DNA of 64,000 nucleotides from Prosopocoilus inquinatus (Eukaryota > Arthropoda > Insecta > Coleoptera > Lucanidae): NCBI GenBank assembly GCA_036172665.1, contig CM069872.1, positions 46,362,101 through 46,426,100 of the forward strand, given 5' to 3'. The position numbers and the translations under genes are program-made. The number at the start of each line of letters is the position of its first letter. Within the stretch, counting starts at the first letter, position 1. Below are positions 34,499 to 44,092 of this stretch, piece by piece. Under the pieces are notes generated by a model, which was not told where the DNA came from, did not search any database, and saw only the letters and a list, made by a program, of their open reading frames with translations.

Positions 34499-34686
34499 AG
34501 AGAACGGGACTTGGTACATGTACCGGTAAAAGGGAGGAGTAGAAGCAGGCAGTCGCGCCTTCGCGTCCTGCGTTGATTTGAATCACAGTCCTATTACATT
34601 TCAATCAACGCACGACGCGAAAACGCGAACGCCCGCTCCTCCTACTCCTCCCTTCCACCGGTACATATACCCAAGTCCCATTCTCT
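34499..34686. mobile_element. Foldback MITE with ~80-bp GC-rich arms
   Basis: The left arm AGAGAACGGGACTTGG...GTACCGGT...GGGAGGAGTAG...TCGCG...GCGTTGATT is mirrored by AATCAACGC...CGCGAA...CTCCTACTCCTCCC...ACCGGTACAT...CCAAGTCCCATTCTCT. The arms take up nearly all of the 188 bp. Non-coding; likely a non-autonomous DNA element. Confidence 0.8.
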
Positions 34687-35183
34687 ACTTATAATAAAAG
34701 ACAAGTGGCCGACAGGATGTTTTAACTGTATCATACGAGTCACTATCACCTACAATAAATCAGGTCATAAATTGCTAAAAGACTCAAACGATATTTTCAC
34801 GTGGAATAGAGAAAACGACATAAATATTCAAAGTGGAGTCCATAAGTGAATTACAGAAATGTGTTTTTAATTGAAACGTTAATGACGACAGGCGGGATAT
34901 AAGCGCTCTGTTGACGCCCAGCCGTGGCGTGATAATACGTTCGTGTCAGGAATAAAATCTATTTCGACAGCACCTAATTATAAATAAGATTACTACTTCA
35001 GCTATTGGATGTTTTTATTATTAATTAATACAATGTTTACTCTAAATGCTGTAATTGGAGTTTCTTCAAAAACATAGTTTCTGGTGAATTAAGAAAACAG
35101 GTTTTATACAAGTGTATGTTGAAATATACAGGATGTTTCAATTTGTCTATAGAAGTAACTTAGTTATTTTAAGTGGAACACGC
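34687..35183. other. No recognisable feature
   Basis: AT-rich spacer between two inverted-repeat elements. Confidence 0.5.
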
Positions 35184-37227
35184 TATACAGTGTGTCCCCG
35201 GATTGAGTTCGCTATACGTATATTGGACAAAAAGTCTTCAAGGTGGCGGAATTAACACAAAAGGAACTAAAATATGTTTAGGCAAAGTAGTATTCCTTTT
35301 GAATTTAGGAGAAATTTTACTAAAATTCATGTTTGAAATTATAGAAATGTATGGACTATGTTTTCTCTACTTCACAATTACATCACATTTGCATATTTTA
35401 AATGGTACAATTCAATTTTTCTCACTTTTCTTGTATTACATGTTGACTTTTCGCCTTTTTTAAATTTATTAAAACATGAGTGTTTTATTATTATTGTTAA
35501 CGCCTTGTATTATTGATTTAAATTAGAGCGATTGTCTTTTGTTTGTGAGATTTGTTGTTGTCTTTGCCTGTTTTCCTTCTTCCTTTTTTTCAGCGATCGA
35601 TTTTTTTAGTTTGAGTTAGTTTTTGTTTGTCGTAAATCGATATTTTCAGTGTCTAAAATTTGTTTTTTTTTTTAATTTATTGCTCGCGCAAGTCGTTTTT
35701 CATGTTCTTTAACAATATCGTTCGATCGTCTTTTGTTTTATTTAATTTACGTTTAATTACTTTTTCCTATTTTGTTCTCACTTTGTCTTTTTTTTATCCA
35801 AATTAGGGCTAACATTTTTTTAATTTAAGTAATTTTTGGTTGAAATTTAAACAATCGCGTTTTGTTTCCGAAATTTGTTATGGTTTTCTTTTTTTCCAAA
35901 TTTTCGAAGAATCCCGCCTAAGGTACTTTCATTTTTGTATTTGTTTCTTAATTTGATTGGGTTTGATTGAGTTTGAGATTTCTCCTTTTTAATTAAAGCG
36001 ATCGTCTTTCTTTTTGAAATTTATTATTTTTTAGTTTATTTGTTGCTTGCGCAAAGAATATTCTGTGTTTGTTTTTTACATTTTTCAGCAAGATAGTTCG
36101 ATCGTCTTTTGTTTTTGCTATTTTATTTTTAAAATTTTTCCGATTTTTTCAATCTGCCTTTATCGAATTCATGGTTACGTTTTTTTTTTTAATTTTGACA
36201 GATCATGGGTCAGGCTTACATAGTATCATAAAACTACGTTTTCTTTCTTGACTTATATTAACTTTATTATGTTTCTCTATATTTCAATTTTTTCTTCTTT
36301 TTGCCTTCATTATCTTTTTTGTTCATGTATTGTTGTAACATTATTTTGCCACAGTTATGTTTTGAAATAAATTGATTTGATTTGATTTGATCTTTTGTGA
36401 TTTAAGTTTAAGCAATGCTTTTGTTTCTGAAACTTGACGTTGTTTTTTTTTTCTTCAGATTTTGGAAAGAGAATCCTTCTAGAGGTACTTCCGATTGTAT
36501 CTTTGATTTTTATTATTTGATTGATTTTCTTGGTTTGAAAATTAAACCGATCGTCTTCTCTTTTTGAAATTTGTTTTTGTTTCTTCTTTATTTGTTGCTC
36601 GCGTAATGTATTTTCTGCATCCCTTTTTTTTCGTTTTATTTAGAAACATGACTGGATGGTCTTTGGTTTTCTTTTAGTTCTGTTTTTCTATTTGCATTTT
36701 GTTAATTTTTCCGACATTTTTATCAATTCGTCCGGTTTCAGTTAGACTTATTTTGGTTTTACCCAAGAAAAAAAAAATTGGGTTAAAGGAAACTTTATAT
36801 TTCTATACAGTTGTAAGAAATTAACGCCGTCGGGTGCTAACAGGGGTGGAGAGGGTTTATTTGAATAATCACTTTTTATTTGTATCTTGGACAATCAAAT
36901 ATGTAGATGGCGTTATTATTTAACTTCACTGAAATATTATTTATATGTGATTAGTAATTTTCCACAATTCAATTTTCCTTTCTGGAATGTTGAAATTTGG
37001 TATATTTCATCGTTCATCAAAATCATTTTATTTTAGTAAGTTTTTTTTCTTAAATCCAAAAGGAATGCGCGTACATGTTTTATTTCTTCTTGTGTTAATT
37101 CTGCCACCTTGAAGACTTTCGATGTCAAATTTGGCACAAATTCATTGCGCACCAAGCAGACCTGAACTGCAAAACATAAAACCTGAGTTTAAAAATTTTT
37201 GATCTTAATCCGGGGACACACTGTATA
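35184..37227. mobile_element. Long-TIR element (2.0 kb), mariner/Tc1-like ends
   Basis: TATACAGTGTGTCCCCGGAT (from 35184) is repeated inverted at the right end (to 37227), with TA at both outer edges as in TA-targeting transposons. Inner TIR sequence continues for ~190 bp on the right; GTCTTCAAGGTGG and GAATTAACACAA are shared. The left arm has lost ~80 bp. No transposase is encoded. The interior is strongly T-biased and tandemly repeated. A related foldback lies at 62.95 kb. The superfamily is inferred from end sequence and TA only. Confidence 0.65.
35520..36760 (+). repeat. T-rich ~0.5-kb repeats inside the long-TIR element
   Basis: Three diverged units share, in order, GCGATCGTCTTT-type sequence, a T-rich run, TTGTTGCTCGCGCAA-type sequence, and TTCGATCGTCTTTTGTTTT or a decayed form. 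They begin near 35524, 35996 and 36545. Near 36368 sits a short (TTGAT)n tract after AAATAAA that resembles the tail of a LINE. Strand bias is extreme: T makes up well over half of the plus strand. Confidence 0.55.
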
Positions 37228-39133
37228 ACGAATTAAGGTTTACCAATTTAAGATACTAGGCTTTATGTATTGATTAGGGGTAACTTTTGTGAATTAAATT
37301 TTGTTTTATACATACCTCTTCTATGTACTTAAGTTTCTAAAACCAAAAGACGATCCAATCATGTTCGTGTATTCAACAGAAAAAATGTTATTGAAGAAAT
37401 TGCGTTGGATGAAACACCCTCTGTAATAACGACAATAAAATTTTGTTTGTCCACATTTTCTTACACTCAATTATTTATAATTTTACAGTGAGTTACGGAA
37501 GTGCTGTCATTTATTGAAACCACGAAGAGTGGTTACAAAAAAAGAAGTAAATTTTATTACGTAACTTTAAGGCAAAAGTCAATAATTATCTTCATAAAAT
37601 TTATTATTCTTTTTCATAAAAAGTAGACGAATTAGTTTAATTTTTAATACTTTTACCTCCATATTTCATAAATATTTTTAATCATAAATAACAGCATACT
37701 TCATAGATGCAAGAAAACAAATAGAATTGTCAGTGAGTCAGAAATTATTACCATCAAAGAAATATACAAAATATTAAATTATTCATAGTTTTCAAAAATC
37801 ACGTACACAGTAAATGAATTTTTCAGTCGAAAGAAAAAAGCGGCGTTCAGAGTTTTATAGGTCGAAATAACAATTTCCTGCGGAATTTTCAAGGATAACT
37901 CCTGAAAACAGGGATGTCGACTCCGTCTAATAAAAAGTTTACCGTACTTTGCCAGGATACGGCATATGCCAGAACAACTACCCGTCTGAACTTTCATTGA
38001 AAAGTCGCTAGACTTGCAAACTTTCATTATTTGAGTTTTATACAACGGCTAAATGAAACTAACAAGTATCTCTCGCGTTTATTTATTTTAGGTTACAGAC
38101 TCTGTATGTGTATATAGACTGTGTACAATTCATCTAGCAACTTCTGTTCGCTTTTTCAATAAATTGTACGTAATCTCAAGCATCAAGTTTGTTAACAGTT
38201 TTCAAACTTATGAGAATAAAACCTTATAATGTTCATGTAATGTTTTTTGGGCATTTATTCATTTGCCAAACATTTTATTTCAAATGGTTCTCATTTACTC
38301 GAGTTTTTGATGTATGGCTTGTAATATGTACAATATATCTAATTAATTGACGATTCACTGATGTTTGCCTTTAACAAATTCTAGCGCTACTGTCTCCCAC
38401 TCAACACGATTCAACGCATGCACTTAGATCTTGACGGGGTGTGCAGCAATCGTTGATCACGATACCCCTCTATCTATGTCATGACAATGAAAACTGAATT
38501 AAATTTGAGAGATTAATACAAGGCCACATTCGACAGAATTGCTAGAACTTGACAGTAATTTGTAACAATATTGAATATTGATTTTGTTGCAATAAAACAA
38601 ATGTTTGTTGTTGGACGTTAATCAATGTGAACCGCATCTTGCCTTAAAAATGAACTCGCAAGCTTAATAAGACGTTCAAAGCAAAGTAAACAAAACTGCA
38701 CAATAAATAAACTACTTACGTTATGTTCGAGCTTCGCGTTCATTTTCTGAAGCCTCGGCGGCACGAGCATCATTATAATTCGGCATTCTGTTTGGATTTG
38801 AACAGTCAACATCATACAAAATTTAGCATTCCGTTGGAGTGTATAATTCTACAGTTTAGTGTGTTTATTATCATAGATTATAACGAAAACAAACACAGCG
38901 AAACGCGTTCGAATTATCGCGATGCGATGGTAACTTCTGTATTCAAACACTCGCTGAAATTTTACCGGAATTAATCTCGCTCCACCGGAACAAGTTTGCA
39001 AAAGTTAATTTGCCAGGGAGAGAGGTTCTTTTGGAGTGCTTTTCAATTTGTTTATTCTCAGTCTATTGCGCTTGTATTTTCTTTTCCACAGAACGTGTTC
39101 TACACATTTTTTAATTACTGTTAACATGTAACA
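37228..39133. other. No recognisable gene
   Basis: AT-rich; open frames at 37.8-38.0 and 38.6-38.97 kb have no motifs and overlap on opposite strands. Nothing structural was noticed. Confidence 0.5.
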
Positions 39134-39194
39134 TATATTTTTCAAGTAGAAAGTTTTTTTAATCTCAAACCGGACAGAAAAATGAAGGGAAACA

Positions 39195-39236
39195 CACTCA
39201 ACGTTTCGCTATAGATTTATAGCTTCGTCAGGAGTG
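39195..39236 (-). ncRNA. Hammerhead ribozyme, Penelope element 2, left arm
   Basis: Minus strand: CACTC, CTGACGA, helix II GCTATA/TATAGC, GAAA, ACGT palindromic helix III, GAGTG. Same sequence as the ribozymes in element 1. Confidence 0.78.
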
Positions 39237-39421
39237 AAAAAAAAAGTAAATAAACAAGTTGTCAAGAGAAACAAGTCGTCAAGAGAAACGAAAAGGTAAC
39301 ATGATTTTTAAACTAAACTACGAGTTGTTCGGAATAAAAGTAACTAGAACTAATTAAAGCTACTTTTTTTTTTTTTTTTTTTTTTTAAATATATATATAA
39401 TTAAATAATTAATTGACAGAT

Positions 39422-41593
39422 CTATATCTTGTTTAAAGAGTCCAGAAAACTACAAAATATGTCATTTAAATTTTCAAAGTCCGTACGTTTATTAATAGAA
39501 TTTCCAGACATTTTAATTTTACACATTTCTATGAAACGTCTTTTAAAAATATTAGATTCACTGTACAAAATATCAGTATTATCAAAATCAAAATTATGAT
39601 TATTTACTAATGAATGCTCTACAAGCATTGAATGATTTTGATTATTTTTTTGAATATGATATTTATGTTGGTCTAAACGTTTTTTTAAATTTTGGCTCGT
39701 TTCACCTATATAAACAGAATTACAATTTGAACATTTGATTTCATAAACCACGTTAGGTTGTTTTAATTTCGGTGTTTTGGTTTTTAAATTCGAAAAAATT
39801 AAATTTAAATTATTCACAGATTTACTGGCTAAAATTAAATTATGTTTTTTGAAAATGTGTTTAAATGTATTGTGTAATGGTTCAATATAAGGCAAAGATA
39901 TGTATTTATGATTCGAAGTTTGTCTAATGTTTTTAGAGACATTTGAATTTTGTAAGTATTTAATACGATTTTTAATTACTGATTCAATAAGATTTATTGG
40001 ATAAGAATTTTGAATAAGAGTTTTCTTTATTAAATTTAAGTTATCATAAATGTAAACTTTATCAGAAAGTAAAATAGCTCGATCAGTTAATGAAATAATA
40101 GTTGCAATTTTATAATTTTTAGGTGTGTACGAGTGAAAATTTATGTACCTACCTGACCAGGTAGGTTTATGAAACCAATTAGTAATTAATTTATCATTCT
40201 GTCTGATAATATTTACATCAAGAAAACTCAATGAATTATTATTTTCTTTTTCTACTGTAAATTGTAATCTATTATGAAAAGAATTAAATTTATTTAAAAC
40301 AAAATCTACCTTATCAGAAGGCAAAATCAATAAAATGTCATCTACATAACGAAAATATAACGTTAAATCGAATGATAAAGAGTTAATAACAGATTTTTCT
40401 AGTTCTTGCATAACAATTTCAGCTAAAGCCGGAGATAAAGGAGAACCCATTGCTGTACCAAAAATCTGTTTATAAAATTTATCATTGAAAGCAAAATAAG
40501 ATGTTTCAAAACATAAATCAACTATTTCTAAAAAGTTACCTTTGGAAATATCAGTAAAATCTTTAATCTCTAACCACCTATCATTTATACTTTTTAAAGC
40601 TAAATCTTTAGGAATGTTAGTAAATAAAGAAATAACATCTAAAGAAATTATAATGCAATTATTTGGTACAGTTATTTGTTTTAATTTTTCTACGAGTTCA
40701 AAAGAATTTTTTATAAAATATTCTGATTTACTAGTAACCTGAGTAATGATTTTTGAAATAAATTTAGATAAGAAATATGGAGAAGAACCAATAGTGGAAA
40801 CTATAGGACGAAGAGGTGTATTAGGTTTATGAATTTTTGGAATGCAGTATAATTTAGGAAATATGGGATGTTGTACTTTAAGAGATTTAGCAACAATATT
40901 ACTAATTTCAACAGATTTCTCTATCTTATTAATAATACTGAAAGTTTTACGTTGATAAGATTCGGTGGGATCGTTAGCTAATTCTACATATGTATTATTA
41001 TCAGACAGCATAGTTTGAACTTTTGAAAAATAATCAGTTTTATCAATTAAAACAGTTACATTGCTTTTATCAGCTGTAGTAACAATAATATTAGGATTAT
41101 CTTTAAGAAATTTTTTACAAGACAAAACATCTCTAATAAGAATCTTATACTTTGATTTTTCAAAAGTTTTATCAATATTTCTAATATAATTTAAAAAATT
41201 AGAACAAAATTTATTTCTTATTTGTATTTTTGAAGGAGAATCTAAAGATTTAATACCAAACTCTAAGCTACTTAATACTTTTAAGAAATCTACTTGTTGT
41301 TTATGAAAATAAGGTAATGAAAATTTTTTGCCTAAAGCGAATATGTATTTTAAATTTGACGGAATCTCAGTGTTTGTATAATTTACAAGCCACTTATTTA
41401 TTATATTTTGATCAAATTTAATGTAAAAATTTTTATCTCTAATAGAAATAAGATTATCTAACTTTCTAATCTGTGTTAATCGAATTTTATTAAAATACCT
41501 TTCATTTTTTTGATTTTCAAAATTTAGAAAATTAGTCAGTGTGATATTATCAAGAAAATTACTTAACTGACCTAAGGTATAATCTAATTTCCA
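39422..41593 (-). CDS. Penelope-like RT/GIY-YIG polyprotein, left copy (5'-truncated)
   Basis: A frame on the minus strand open from the palindrome centre to the stop at 39422, ~720 codons. The protein would reverse-transcribe element RNA primed at a nicked target and nick DNA through its GIY-YIG domain. Counting from the TTG codon at 41125 (567 residues to the stop): LDVISLFTNIP 162-172, AMGSPLSP 225-232, catalytic YVDD 260-263, FLDVNI 301-306, thumb-like FHKPTWSGRYINF 318-330, VVYEIKC 459-465, VYIGE 471-475, Arg483, His487 and Glu533. No ATG was seen upstream, so the true start has been lost by 5' truncation. The C-terminal 567 residues are identical to the opposite arm. No promoter is present, so expression would need outside transcription. 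Confidence 0.9.
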   Translation of the reverse strand, partial: WKLDYTLGQLSNFLDNITLTNFLNFENQKNERYFNKIRLTQIRKLDNLISIRDKNFYIKFDQNIINKWLVNYTNTEIPSNLKYIFALGKKFSLPYFHKQQVDFLKVLSSLEFGIKSLDSPSKIQIRNKFCSNFLNYIRNIDKTFEKSKYKILIRDVLSCKKFLKDNPNIIVTTADKSNVTVLIDKTDYFSKVQTMLSDNNTYVELANDPTESYQRKTFSIINKIEKSVEISNIVAKSLKVQHPIFPKLYCIPKIHKPNTPLRPIVSTIGSSPYFLSKFISKIITQVTSKSEYFIKNSFELVEKLKQITVPNNCIIISLDVISLFTNIPKDLALKSINDRWLEIKDFTDISKGNFLEIVDLCFETSYFAFNDKFYKQIFGTAMGSPLSPALAEIVMQELEKSVINSLSFDLTLYFRYVDDILLILPSDKVDFVLNKFNSFHNRLQFTVEKENNNSLSFLDVNIIRQNDKLITNWFHKPTWSGRYINFHSYTPKNYKIATIISLTDRAILLSDKVYIYDNLNLIKKTLIQNSYPINLIESVIKNRIKYLQNSNVSKNIRQTSNHKYISLPYIEPLHNTFKHIFKKHNLILASKSVNNLNLIFSNLKTKTPKLKQPNVVYEIKCSNCNSVYIGETSQNLKKRLDQHKYHIQKNNQNHSMLVEHSLVNNHNFDFDNTDILYSESNIFKRRFIEMCKIKMSGNSINKRTDFENLNDIFCSFLDSLNKI

Positions 41594-43745
41594 AGGTCAG
41601 TTAAGTAATTTTCTTGATAATATCACACTGACTAATTTTCTAAATTTTGAAAATCAAAAAAATGAAAGGTATTTTAATAAAATTCGATTAACACAGATTA
41701 GAAAGTTAGATAATCTTATTTCTATTAGAGATAAAAATTTTTACATTAAATTTGATCAAAATATAATAAATAAGTGGCTTGTAAATTATACAAACACTGA
41801 GATTCCGTCAAATTTAAAATACATATTCGCTTTAGGCAAAAAATTTTCATTACCTTATTTTCATAAACAACAAGTAGATTTCTTAAAAGTATTAAGTAGC
41901 TTAGAGTTTGGTATTAAATCTTTAGATTCTCCTTCAAAAATACAAATAAGAAATAAATTTTGTTCTAATTTTTTAAATTATATTAGAAATATTGATAAAA
42001 CTTTTGAAAAATCAAAGTATAAGATTCTTATTAGAGATGTTTTGTCTTGTAAAAAATTTCTTAAAGATAATCCTAATATTATTGTTACTACAGCTGATAA
42101 AAGCAATGTAACTGTTTTAATTGATAAAACTGATTATTTTTCAAAAGTTCAAACTATGCTGTCTGATAATAATACATATGTAGAATTAGCTAACGATCCC
42201 ACCGAATCTTATCAACGTAAAACTTTCAGTATTATTAATAAGATAGAGAAATCTGTTGAAATTAGTAATATTGTTGCTAAATCTCTTAAAGTACAACATC
42301 CCATATTTCCTAAATTATACTGCATTCCAAAAATTCATAAACCTAATACACCTCTTCGTCCTATAGTTTCCACTATTGGTTCTTCTCCATATTTCTTATC
42401 TAAATTTATTTCAAAAATCATTACTCAGGTTACTAGTAAATCAGAATATTTTATAAAAAATTCTTTTGAACTCGTAGAAAAATTAAAACAAATAACTGTA
42501 CCAAATAATTGCATTATAATTTCTTTAGATGTTATTTCTTTATTTACTAACATTCCTAAAGATTTAGCTTTAAAAAGTATAAATGATAGGTGGTTAGAGA
42601 TTAAAGATTTTACTGATATTTCCAAAGGTAACTTTTTAGAAATAGTTGATTTATGTTTTGAAACATCTTATTTTGCTTTCAATGATAAATTTTATAAACA
42701 GATTTTTGGTACAGCAATGGGTTCTCCTTTATCTCCGGCTTTAGCTGAAATTGTTATGCAAGAACTAGAAAAATCTGTTATTAACTCTTTATCATTCGAT
42801 TTAACGTTATATTTTCGTTATGTAGATGACATTTTATTGATTTTGCCTTCTGATAAGGTAGATTTTGTTTTAAATAAATTTAATTCTTTTCATAATAGAT
42901 TACAATTTACAGTAGAAAAAGAAAATAATAATTCATTGAGTTTTCTTGATGTAAATATTATCAGACAGAATGATAAATTAATTACTAATTGGTTTCATAA
43001 ACCTACCTGGTCAGGTAGGTACATAAATTTTCACTCGTACACACCTAAAAATTATAAAATTGCAACTATTATTTCATTAACTGATCGAGCTATTTTACTT
43101 TCTGATAAAGTTTACATTTATGATAACTTAAATTTAATAAAGAAAACTCTTATTCAAAATTCTTATCCAATAAATCTTATTGAATCAGTAATTAAAAATC
43201 GTATTAAATACTTACAAAATTCAAATGTCTCTAAAAACATTAGACAAACTTCGAATCATAAATACATATCTTTGCCTTATATTGAACCATTACACAATAC
43301 ATTTAAACACATTTTCAAAAAACATAATTTAATTTTAGCCAGTAAATCTGTGAATAATTTAAATTTAATTTTTTCGAATTTAAAAACCAAAACACCGAAA
43401 TTAAAACAACCTAACGTGGTTTATGAAATCAAATGTTCAAATTGTAATTCTGTTTATATAGGTGAAACGAGCCAAAATTTAAAAAAACGTTTAGACCAAC
43501 ATAAATATCATATTCAAAAAAATAATCAAAATCATTCAATGCTTGTAGAGCATTCATTAGTAAATAATCATAATTTTGATTTTGATAATACTGATATTTT
43601 GTACAGTGAATCTAATATTTTTAAAAGACGTTTCATAGAAATGTGTAAAATTAAAATGTCTGGAAATTCTATTAATAAACGTACGGACTTTGAAAATTTA
43701 AATGACATATTTTGTAGTTTTCTGGACTCTTTAAACAAGATATAG
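41594..43745 (+). CDS. Penelope-like RT/GIY-YIG polyprotein, right copy (5'-truncated)
   Basis: Mirror copy of the left-arm polyprotein. The frame is open from about 41583 to the stop ending at 43745, with element sequence starting at about 41594 as GQLSNFLDN. A 567-residue portion runs from a TTG at 42042, but that codon was chosen by frame only; the natural start is missing. RT fingers and palm include the SLDVISLF aspartate, the GSPLSP loop and YVDD. The C-terminal GIY-YIG domain includes a CxxC pair (CSNC) before VYIGE, typical of Penelope nucleases. All catalytic residues are intact and no stop or frameshift interrupts the frame, pointing to a recent insertion. Confidence 0.9.
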
Positions 43746-43776
43746 ATCTGTCAATTAATTATTTAATTATATATAT

Positions 43777-43780
<4 letters not shown>

Positions 43781-43826
<46 letters not shown>
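43781..43826 (+). repeat. Poly(A) tract in Penelope 3' UTR
   Basis: About 46 A residues just after the stop and an AT-rich linker. The matching tract in the left arm (39365-39386) is only ~22, and in the 30-kb element ~15-17. This is one of the few differences between the otherwise identical arms; slippage or assembly error could explain it. Confidence 0.8.
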
Positions 43827-43829
<3 letters not shown>

Positions 43830-43953
43830 GCTTTAATTAGTTCTAGTTACTTTTATTCCGAACAACTCGTAGTTTAGTTTAAAAATCATGTTACCTTTTC
43901 GTTTCTCTTGACGACTTGTTTCTCTTGACAACTTGTTTATTTACTTTTTTTTT

Positions 43954-43995
43954 CACTCCTGACGAAGCTATAAATCTATAGCGAAACGTTGAGTG
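43954..43995 (+). ncRNA. Hammerhead ribozyme, Penelope element 2, right arm
   Basis: CACTC 43954-43958, CTGACGA 43959-43965, one unpaired A, GCTATA/TATAGC, GAAA, ACGT, predicted cleavage after T43990, GAGTG 43991-43995. Two copies of a TTTCTCTTGAC(G/A)ACTTG repeat lie immediately upstream. Confidence 0.8.
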
Positions 43996-44092
43996 TGTTT
44001 CCCTTCATTTTTCTGTCCGGTTTGAGATTAAAAAAACTTTCTACTTACTATTTTCATCGGACAAGAACAAACTTCAATTATATTTTTCAAGT

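Larger units (their letters stand above)
39148..44078. mobile_element. Penelope-like element 2: 4.9-kb inverted dimer
   Basis: One insertion bounded by perfect 14-bp duplications TATATTTTTCAAGT (39134-39147 and 44079-44092). The left arm (39148 to ~41593, minus) and right arm (~41594-44078, plus) face head to head, are almost identical, and each encode RT plus GIY-YIG nuclease. The 20 bp between the perfect arms (41574-41593) read as continued element sequence in minus sense (codons for KLDYTLG), so the left arm is slightly longer at its 5' side. Only the right arm carries the ~37-bp 3' extension ending AACTTCAAT; the left stops 52 nt past the ribozyme cleavage point. Both copies lack the N-terminal part and promoter. 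Confidence 0.93.

Noticed and set aside
42042..42044. TTG at 42042 (and its mirror at 41125) as the Penelope start codon
   Set aside because: The frame continues open upstream to the palindrome centre with element-like protein, so the true start is missing rather than at this TTG.
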